DNA from: an uncultured bacterium
GTDB taxonomy: Bacteria > Actinomycetota > Coriobacteriia > Coriobacteriales > Coriobacteriaceae
DNA length: 30,493 nucleotides
Reading direction: 5' to 3'
Assembly: GCA_905216175.1 (NCBI GenBank)
Contig: CAJMSV010000010.1
Location: 1-30,493 of the forward strand
Shown here: positions 24,418-30,493 of the stretch, in pieces
How positions within the stretch are numbered: the first letter of the stretch is position 1
Layout of the letters: the number at the start of each line of letters is the position of its first letter
Translations under genes and position numbers: made by a program
The notes under the pieces: model-generated
What the model was told of the DNA's origin: nothing
The model's database searches: none
Seen by the model: the letters and a program-made list of their open reading frames with translations, nothing else

Positions 24418-26175
24418 CTACAGCTGCCAGGCAGCCGCTTCCTTTTGCAGCGCAACCATGCGGGCGAATTCTCCTCCTGCTGCCTTGAGCTGCGCCGGAG
24501 TTCCCTGTTCGGCAACCACGCCATCCTTGAGTACAACGATCTTGTCGGCATTTTCCACCGTACGCATACGGTGGGCAATAACGATAACCGTCTTACCTGC
24601 AAGCAGACGGGAGAGTGCCTGCTGTACCACGGTCTCGTTCTCCACATCCAAGCTTGCCGTCGCCTCGTCCAACAGCACGATGGGCGCATCTTTGAGCAGC
24701 GCGCGGGCGATAGAGATGCGCTGGCGCTCGCCACCGGACAGCTTGGATCCGTTCTCGCCGATCATGGTGTCGTAGCCCTGCGGCATGCGGCTCACAAACT
24801 CGTCGCAGTTGGCGGCACGCGCGGCCGCAAGCACTTCCTCATCGGTGGCATCACGACGCCCGAGACGGATGTTTCCCATCACTGTGTCGTCAAAGAGCAG
24901 CACGTCTTGGAACACAATGGCGTAGTCGCGCAGGAGCACCTCGGGATCAACGGTCGCAACATCCACACCGCCCACGGTAACCTTGCCCGCAGTGGCATCC
25001 CAAAAGCGCGCGGCCAGGCGGCTCACCGTAGACTTACCAGAACCCGAAGGACCGACCAGCGCCGTGACCTCGCCTTCCTTGGCGGTAAAGCTCACATCGG
25101 TAAGAACTTTCTCGCCGGCGCGTCCGTCCTCGCCCGCACCATAGCCAAATGCCACATGATCGAACACCACATCGTGGCCCGCGGGCTCAAATTTCTCGCT
25201 GCCCCGCGCCACAGGCTCTTCCATGATGGAACGCATGCGCTTGGCAGACGACTCGGCGGCAAACAGCTCGGACACCAGCATCAATGCCTGGTCAAAGGGT
25301 GCATAGATACGGCTCACCATAAGCAGGAAGGCAAACATCACCAAAAAGTCGACCTTCCCGGAGGCGACCATCGCGGCACCCGTGACCAACGTGGTGGCAA
25401 TGCCCAGACGCAGGATGGCAAAGGCGGAGTTGACCAAAAGCCCGTTAGCGAGCTCGCCCTTGGTGGTCTCACGCTCCTCGGCATCGATCACGGCGTTGAG
25501 TCCCTCAAGATAATGGGCCTCCTGGTTGGTGGCGCGGATCTCGCGAACGCAGTCGATCGTCTCTTGAATAGCCTCGGTAACCTTGACCTTCTCGGCACGC
25601 ACGCGATCGAACACCGGGACCATGGGGCCGCGTGTTAGATACAGCACGGCAAAGGCCACGGGAACGCTCCAAAACGCCGCGATCGCCAGCTGCCAGCAAA
25701 AGAACAGCGACGCCACAAATACAATGGCGCTTGCGATGATGGCACCCCAAAGCTCTCCCAGCACGTGGCTGTAGGCGTGCTCCATGGCCTGGACGTCACC
25801 CATGATGGTCTCGGTTAAATCGGCCAAATCACGACGACCAAAAAACGACAGCGGCAGTTTGCGCAAGCGCTCTGCAATCTCCATACGCTGCGTGCCGCAC
25901 TCCTCGTAAAAGATGCAGTAGGTGTAGTAATACTGCTGCCAGTTAGAGGCAAAGAGCAACACGAAAAAGACCAGGAGGCCGCCCACGATCGGCAGGGCAT
26001 CCGGCAGGTCAGCCCCGCTGGTGAGATGCTCGACAAAGCCGGCCATAACCAGGAATAAAAAGCCCATGCCGGCCATGGTAATGAGATTGGTGAGCGTGGT
26101 CCAGAAAATGCCGCGTTTTACGCCGGCGACGCCTTTATCGGATAGGAAATACTTCTTTTGGAATGAGGAGAACAT
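24418..26175 (-). CDS. ABC transporter, fused permease and ATPase (subunit 2 of a heterodimer)
   Basis: This 585-residue protein has a type IV exporter fold, six TM helices in the N-terminal half (WTTLTNLITMAGMGFLFLV near 26, LPIVGGLLVFFVLLF near 60), and a C-terminal ATPase. The ATPase has Walker A LVGPSGSGKSTVSRL near 371, signature LSGGERQRISIARALLK near 477, and Walker B with catalytic Glu in IVLLDEATASLD. It starts at the first base after the partner gene's stop (TAA-ATG), so they form one operon. It could export or import a small molecule or peptide; a siderophore-type importer of YbtPQ/IrtAB architecture is one possibility. Confidence 0.94.
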   Translation of the reverse strand: MFSSFQKKYFLSDKGVAGVKRGIFWTTLTNLITMAGMGFLFLVMAGFVEHLTSGADLPDALPIVGGLLVFFVLLFASNWQQYYYTYCIFYEECGTQRMEIAERLRKLPLSFFGRRDLADLTETIMGDVQAMEHAYSHVLGELWGAIIASAIVFVASLFFCWQLAIAAFWSVPVAFAVLYLTRGPMVPVFDRVRAEKVKVTEAIQETIDCVREIRATNQEAHYLEGLNAVIDAEERETTKGELANGLLVNSAFAILRLGIATTLVTGAAMVASGKVDFLVMFAFLLMVSRIYAPFDQALMLVSELFAAESSAKRMRSIMEEPVARGSEKFEPAGHDVVFDHVAFGYGAGEDGRAGEKVLTDVSFTAKEGEVTALVGPSGSGKSTVSRLAARFWDATAGKVTVGGVDVATVDPEVLLRDYAIVFQDVLLFDDTVMGNIRLGRRDATDEEVLAAARAANCDEFVSRMPQGYDTMIGENGSKLSGGERQRISIARALLKDAPIVLLDEATASLDVENETVVQQALSRLLAGKTVIVIAHRMRTVENADKIVVLKDGVVAEQGTPAQLKAAGGEFARMVALQKEAAAWQL

Positions 26176-28002
26176 TTAGGCCTCGCCTCCCTTCGTGACG
26201 GCGGCATCCGCGGTCGCTGCAGCGATTTTCCAGCTCGCGGCCTGCTCGTACTCGGCCCACATCTTGGCATACAGACCCTCTTGGGACAGCAACTCGGCAT
26301 GGGTACCCGACTCCTGCACGCTGCCCTGGTTGAGCACCACGATTTGGTCTGCGCCAACTACAGTCGAGAGTCGGTGCGCAATCATAATGACCGTGCGACC
26401 CGCCGCCAGCTTGCTAAAGGCGCGCTGGATGAGCGCCTCGTTCTCGGGATCGGCAAACGCCGTGGCCTCATCGAGCACCACGATAGGCGCGTCTTTAAGG
26501 ATCGCGCGGGCGAGTGCCACGCGCTGGACCTCGCCGCCCGAAAGATATGCTCCGCCGGCGCCGAGCATGGTGTTGATGCCCTGTGGGAGCTTGGCCACAA
26601 TGTCGTCGCACTGAGCTGCGGAGAGGGCCGCACGCACCTCGTCGTCAGTGGCCGTAGGCTTGGAGGCGCGCACGTTATCGGCAAGTGTTTGCCGGAACAG
26701 CTGGTTGGTCTGGAACACAAAGGCGACCTGGTCCATAAGCTCGTGCGGATCCATATCGCGAACGTCCACACCGCCCACGAATACGCGGCCCGAAGAGACA
26801 TCCCAAAAACGAGGAATCAGGCTTGCGCAGGTTGACTTGCCGCCGCCCGAGGGACCCACCAGGGCGAGGGTGCTACCCGCGGAAACGCTAAAGCTTACAT
26901 GGCTAACGGCAGGTGCTTCGGCACCCTCGTACGTAAAGCTCACGTCCTCAAATCGCACGTCGCCGCCGGCAGGGTACTTGGGTCGGGCGGGCACGGAGAG
27001 CTGCTTGGAATCCATGACGCTTCGAATACGAGCCAGCGAATCGGCACTCATCTGAGAGGCCTCGCCCACAAACATGAGCTTGGTCATGGCCGTCGGTACC
27101 ACGGCCGAAAATATCGCGTAAAACGTGAAGTTGGCCATAAAATGCGCGAAGTCCGTCTCGCCCGGCGCCAACAGCAACGCCACGGGCAACAGGAATGCCA
27201 CAAGACCATTGAGCGCGGTAAGGTTGAGTACCTGCGGACCTCGGCAGAACGTGCCCGCATAGTTTTGTGCCATGTCGGCGTATTCGGCGATCGCATCGTG
27301 GAAGGCCTTAAAGGAGTAGACCGTCTGCTGAAACACCTTGACAACGGGGATGCCGCGTACGTATTCGGTGCCGGTCTTGTTCATCTTGACCAGCGCTCCC
27401 ATGTAGGCCTTCATGAACTCGGCGCCTTTGCCGCCCATCATGGTGGCCATGGCGCCAAACGAAACGACGACCGAGATAAGGCATGCCGCGCCCAAGCGCC
27501 AATCGAGGGCGAAAAGCAGCACGAGCAGACCTGCGACCATGGCGGCGGCGCCTGCGATATCGGGCAGCATGTGTGCGAGCAAAGTCTCGGTGGAGGCGGC
27601 GCACCCGTCTACAATGCGGCGCAGCTCACCGGTGGCATGCGTGTCAAAGTAGCCGAGCGGCAGCTTAAGCAAGTGCTCGCTCGTGGCTTTGCGGATATTG
27701 GACGCGCAGCGAAACGCAGACAGGTGGGTGCACATGAGCCCCACGAAATAAGCTACGATGCTTGCCAGGGCAAAACCCACGGCCCACCAGCCATACATCG
27801 CGATATCGGTGGCTTCGCTCCAGTTAGGTGCCACGGCGATCAGATCGCGCGCGACAAGCCAAATGCACACGTACGGGCCAAAGCTCAGCAGCTGCGAGAG
27901 CGCCGAGAGCGCCATGCCCAAATACGTTAGGAATTTGCGGTCACCGGCATATGCAAGCAACTCGCCGATACCGCCGCCTTCCCTTTTTAATCCCTTTGCC
28001 AT
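26176..28002 (-). CDS. ABC transporter, fused permease and ATPase (subunit 1 of a heterodimer)
   Basis: The 608-residue partner has N-terminal TM helices (FLTYLGMALSALSQLLSFG near 21) and an ATPase with Walker A LVGPSGGGKSTCASL near 380, signature LSGGEVQRVALARAILKDA near 485, and Walker B VVLDEATAFADPENE. The D-loop reads AFADPEN, not the common SALD/SLD, so the two ATP sites of the pair are unequal. The ATG at 28000-28002 follows AAAGGA. Its promoter faces a divergent AraC-type regulator, and the operon continues directly into subunit 2. Confidence 0.94.
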   Translation of the reverse strand: MAKGLKREGGGIGELLAYAGDRKFLTYLGMALSALSQLLSFGPYVCIWLVARDLIAVAPNWSEATDIAMYGWWAVGFALASIVAYFVGLMCTHLSAFRCASNIRKATSEHLLKLPLGYFDTHATGELRRIVDGCAASTETLLAHMLPDIAGAAAMVAGLLVLLFALDWRLGAACLISVVVSFGAMATMMGGKGAEFMKAYMGALVKMNKTGTEYVRGIPVVKVFQQTVYSFKAFHDAIAEYADMAQNYAGTFCRGPQVLNLTALNGLVAFLLPVALLLAPGETDFAHFMANFTFYAIFSAVVPTAMTKLMFVGEASQMSADSLARIRSVMDSKQLSVPARPKYPAGGDVRFEDVSFTYEGAEAPAVSHVSFSVSAGSTLALVGPSGGGKSTCASLIPRFWDVSSGRVFVGGVDVRDMDPHELMDQVAFVFQTNQLFRQTLADNVRASKPTATDDEVRAALSAAQCDDIVAKLPQGINTMLGAGGAYLSGGEVQRVALARAILKDAPIVVLDEATAFADPENEALIQRAFSKLAAGRTVIMIAHRLSTVVGADQIVVLNQGSVQESGTHAELLSQEGLYAKMWAEYEQAASWKIAAATADAAVTKGGEA

Positions 28003-28060
28003 GAGATTCCTTTCTAACGGCTTGAGAGTTAACCGTAATGAACTTATCATTGGTGTGTTA

Positions 28061-28085
28061 GCCTTGGCTCACAATCAAGCCAGGC
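28061..28085. promoter_or_regulatory. Inverted repeat in the divergent ABC / AraC promoter region
   Basis: The arms GCCTTGGCT and AAGCCAGGC flank CACAATC, with TGGCT/AGCCA pairing exactly and GCC/GGC outside. It lies midway between the two divergent start codons (28002 and 28117), a natural regulator binding site. The binding protein is inference. Confidence 0.4.
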
Positions 28086-28116
28086 GTGGACGTTTCTGCA
28101 AAGGAAAGGGACGCTT

Positions 28117-29121
28117 TTGAAAATGCATCGGGCGGCGACCGACATAACCGAGCTCTATGCACCACAGTTTGAGCAGTTTGGCTTGGAGCTTTCCGGCAAG
28201 GGCGCTGTCTTTACCGGCGAGGTGGCAAACGATCGGGCGCACGGACGCGCATGGATCATGCGCCTCTCCCCTGCCTGCATTGTCATGGAGCATTTCATCA
28301 CCCCGACGCGCGATATGTACCTGGCCGAATACACACCCGAACCGTACGCGTGCGTGAGCGAGGTCAGCGCGCCCACACTTACATGCATGCCCGAGGCTGG
28401 CATAACGCCCGCGAACCTCAAACCATTGCATGGACCGTGGCCAAACAACGCCGTTTGCAGCTTTATCCAAGATAGCTGTGGCGAGGAATTAAGCCCGCTG
28501 TTTGCGGGGGAGCTTTATCACTCGCGCTCGGTGCTCTTTTTGCCTGGATATTTTGACGAACTGGAGCACCGCTATCCCACCGAGTTCGCGGGAATCTTTG
28601 AGGCGTTTGCCGAGCCATGGCACGAGGAAGCGACGTCTGCCATCTGCCACACGCTGCGCCGGATTAACGAGGACCGCGCCCGCACCGTAGGCGGACACGT
28701 CTATATGCAGGGTATCGTGGAGACCATGGTCGCGGAGCTCGCCTGTTCGCGCGCGGCCCACAAGCAGGCGCGGCAGGCGGCAGACACACGCGTCAGCATA
28801 ACCATTGCCGAAGAAGCAACGGCAATGATTGAGCGCGCGCTCGACACGGGCAGACGTGTGGGTATCAACGAGGTGGCCGAGAGGCTCTACACAAGCCGCT
28901 CCAAACTATGCGCCACCTTTAAGGCCCAAACTGGCGAGTCCCTGGGCGGCTACATTCGCAGACGCCGTATGGAGCGAGCACAGGACCTTTTGGCAGATAG
29001 CGCGCTCACGATAGCGCAGGTGGCAGAGCGTCTAGGCTACCCTCAGCAGGCCGCCTTCGCCCAAGCCTTCAAACAATACACCGGCATGACACCCACGGCT
29101 TGGCGAAGCAAGCATCGCTAA
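28117..29121 (+). CDS. AraC/XylS-family transcriptional regulator
   Basis: The 334-residue protein ends in a double helix-turn-helix AraC domain (about 245-334): VGINEVAERLYTSRSKLCATF as the first HTH, then TIAQVAERLGYPQQAAFAQA with the typical PTAWR ending. The N-terminal about 220 residues are not a recognisable cupin, so the effector is unknown. AAAGGG is 6 bases before a TTG at 28117, which I take as start; ATG 28123 is an alternative. It faces the ABC transporter operon and most likely controls it. Confidence 0.92.
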   Translation: MKMHRAATDITELYAPQFEQFGLELSGKGAVFTGEVANDRAHGRAWIMRLSPACIVMEHFITPTRDMYLAEYTPEPYACVSEVSAPTLTCMPEAGITPANLKPLHGPWPNNAVCSFIQDSCGEELSPLFAGELYHSRSVLFLPGYFDELEHRYPTEFAGIFEAFAEPWHEEATSAICHTLRRINEDRARTVGGHVYMQGIVETMVAELACSRAAHKQARQAADTRVSITIAEEATAMIERALDTGRRVGINEVAERLYTSRSKLCATFKAQTGESLGGYIRRRRMERAQDLLADSALTIAQVAERLGYPQQAAFAQAFKQYTGMTPTAWRSKHR

Positions 29122-29185
29122 GGCCCAAGCTCCCTGGCCGTAACGGAGCGATTAATTAGCCGCCGCCCGTCAGCTCACCCAGGAT

Positions 29186-30493
29186 CTAAACGTCAAGATG
29201 CGCACAATCAAGCGCCTTTTTGATAAGAGGGACAGATCGATCAGCCAAATACAACGGAATGTTGAGCACCCCGTCGTCGAGCTTTAGGTTCTTAAGTGAG
29301 TAGCGGACCCTCAATGGAGTCGTCTCCGCATGCTTGTCGGCATAGTACTTAAGGCTCTTGGAATGAACGACCTCTCCCGATTTGACCTCGTCGGGAACGA
29401 TTTCGTATCCGACTTGAATCAAAAAATCGACTTCGTGCTTCGGCTTCTCGTTTGTCCAATAACGCGGAGCAGCATCTAACTGTGAAAGTAATGCCTGAAG
29501 CACATAGTTCTCGGCGAACGAACCTATGAACTCCGAAAATAGCGCATCCGAGATGGCAAAAGCGGACGCATCCAGCCTTGCCATGCGGCGCAGCAAGCCG
29601 ACATCAAGACAGTAGACTTTAAATGCCTTGAGGTCATCGTACGCAGAGAGCGGCACACCACCGGCAGCATTAAGGCGAACCGTCGTGATGAGCCCAGCAT
29701 CGGCAAGCCATTCCAGAGCATCCTCGTATTCTCGAGCACGAGCCCCCTCGCGCACCGCACCCCAAACGAACTTTTTGTTCTCGCGCGCCAACTGAGCTGG
29801 AATCGAGTTCCATATTTGCGAAAGCTTGGCGAACTGCGCACGGCCACCATGCTTGGCAAAATCGCGCTCGTAGGAATCCAAGAGATCAGACAACACCTTA
29901 TCGACCTGAACGATATCGCCCGTCTCCACCCACCGGCCAAGAGCCTCTGGCATGCCGCCGCATGCAAAATAACGACGAAGATGCTCGACGAGACGGACAT
30001 GGAAGAAATCGGGCACTGTCTCGATCTGATCCAGGCCGCCAAGGTATTCGTCGTAGTTTGCAGCGCCCTCGGCTTTCAGAAACTCGGAAAAGCTCATGGG
30101 GCGCATCTCCATGAACTCGACCTTTCCTACCGGAAAAGCGCTGGTCTCACGGGACAAGCGAACGCCCAACAAAGACCCTGCGCATGCGACGTGATACTCG
30201 GGGGCCTCGTCACAGAAGTATTTAAGGGCGCCGACTGCAGAAGGACAATCCTGGATCTCATCAATAATAAGCAGCGTTTCGCCGGGATCGATAGGCTGTC
30301 CAAGTGCCAGGGAAAGATTTGAGATGATCCGTCGAGGATCGCGCGTACCTTCGAAAAACTGAGCGTACTCGCTCTGTACCCCAGGTGACGGCTCCTCGAG
30401 CGTCAGATACACAAAATTGAGGTACGAGGTTCGGCCGAACTCCTTAGGCGCCCTCGTCTTGACGACCTGGCGCGGGCCGGTAAGGGTATGCGG
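29186..30493 (-). CDS. AAA-type ATP-binding protein with DUF4143 domain, 5' end outside the window
   Basis: The visible 435 residues belong to the AAA ATPase/DUF4143 family of proteins with unclear function. The P-loop region reads LTGPRQVVKT where the family has GPRQVGKT: the Gly before Lys is Val (codon GTC). Walker B LLIIDEIQDCP, the sensor-like CAGSLLGVRLSRE, and EFMEMRPMSFSEFL follow. The C-terminal DUF4143 part includes EVDFLIQVGYEIVPDEVKSG, resembling a PD-(D/E)XK-type motif. Frame is open to the window edge, so the true start is upstream on this strand. A minor GTG at 30410-30412 would remove the P-loop and is not likely the start. Confidence 0.92.
   Translation of the reverse strand, partial: PHTLTGPRQVVKTRAPKEFGRTSYLNFVYLTLEEPSPGVQSEYAQFFEGTRDPRRIISNLSLALGQPIDPGETLLIIDEIQDCPSAVGALKYFCDEAPEYHVACAGSLLGVRLSRETSAFPVGKVEFMEMRPMSFSEFLKAEGAANYDEYLGGLDQIETVPDFFHVRLVEHLRRYFACGGMPEALGRWVETGDIVQVDKVLSDLLDSYERDFAKHGGRAQFAKLSQIWNSIPAQLARENKKFVWGAVREGARAREYEDALEWLADAGLITTVRLNAAGGVPLSAYDDLKAFKVYCLDVGLLRRMARLDASAFAISDALFSEFIGSFAENYVLQALLSQLDAAPRYWTNEKPKHEVDFLIQVGYEIVPDEVKSGEVVHSKSLKYYADKHAETTPLRVRYSLKNLKLDDGVLNIPLYLADRSVPLIKKALDCAHLDV

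Overview
The window is about 30.5 kb of high-GC bacterial DNA with dense coding. It carries two ribosomal protein genes, a one-piece tmRNA and single-copy metabolic genes, so it looks chromosomal and not like a plasmid or phage. The gene set and repeat style (type III glutamine synthetase, split methionine synthase, DUF6110 plus P-type ATPase, many short palindromic repeats in intergenic gaps) suggest a gut Coriobacteriia, most likely Collinsella or a close relative. This is inference from family resemblance; no 16S gene is present.

Layout. 1-850: a tRNA-Glu whose 3' end and terminator are duplicated downstream around a structured insert, followed by a 235-bp MITE-like element. 852-2939 (-): type III glutamine synthetase with a GlnR-like four-half-site operator upstream. 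3367-7595 (+): one-carbon/methionine operon metF, methionine synthase reactivation protein, metH. 7704-9068 (+): UPF0210/DUF711 protein, followed by a hairpin repeat with perfect arms. 9387-10732 (+): methyltransferase and YhbY. 10803-13802 (-): a 999-residue STAND-type regulator with a C-terminal SARP/BTAD module. 14251-18122 (-): nagB, PTS IIA, glmM, rpsI, rplM. 18316-19194 (-): patatin-like phospholipase. 19195-19797: a gene-free repeat cluster holding three repeat families. 19798-20161 (-): tmRNA. 20401-20835 (+): small acidic protein of unknown function. 20894-21759 (-): PIN toxin and DinJ/RelB-type antitoxin. 21898-24237 (-): heavy-metal P-type ATPase with a DUF6110 protein. 24418-28002 (-): heterodimeric ABC transporter, divergent from an AraC-type regulator (28117-29121, +). 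29186-30493 (-): DUF4143-type AAA ATPase, cut by the window edge, with a substituted Walker A motif.

Functional links. metF makes 5-methyl-THF, which MetH uses to methylate homocysteine, and the small neighbouring protein reactivates the cobalamin of MetH because MetH lacks its own activation domain. nagB and glmM act on the two sides of the glucosamine-6-phosphate branch point and sit beside a sugar PTS IIA. The AraC regulator probably controls the divergent ABC pair.

The most unusual observation is that tRNA-Glu and tmRNA, 19 kb apart and on opposite strands, are each followed by a terminator and then by a 125-135 bp structured element. Both elements have the same core landmarks in the same order: a CAGGGYGCG box, a GNRA-loop hairpin and an ACGCGGA box. 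The ends of each copy match the T-arm of its own RNA neighbour. This looks like an RNA-gene-3'-end-associated repeat family.
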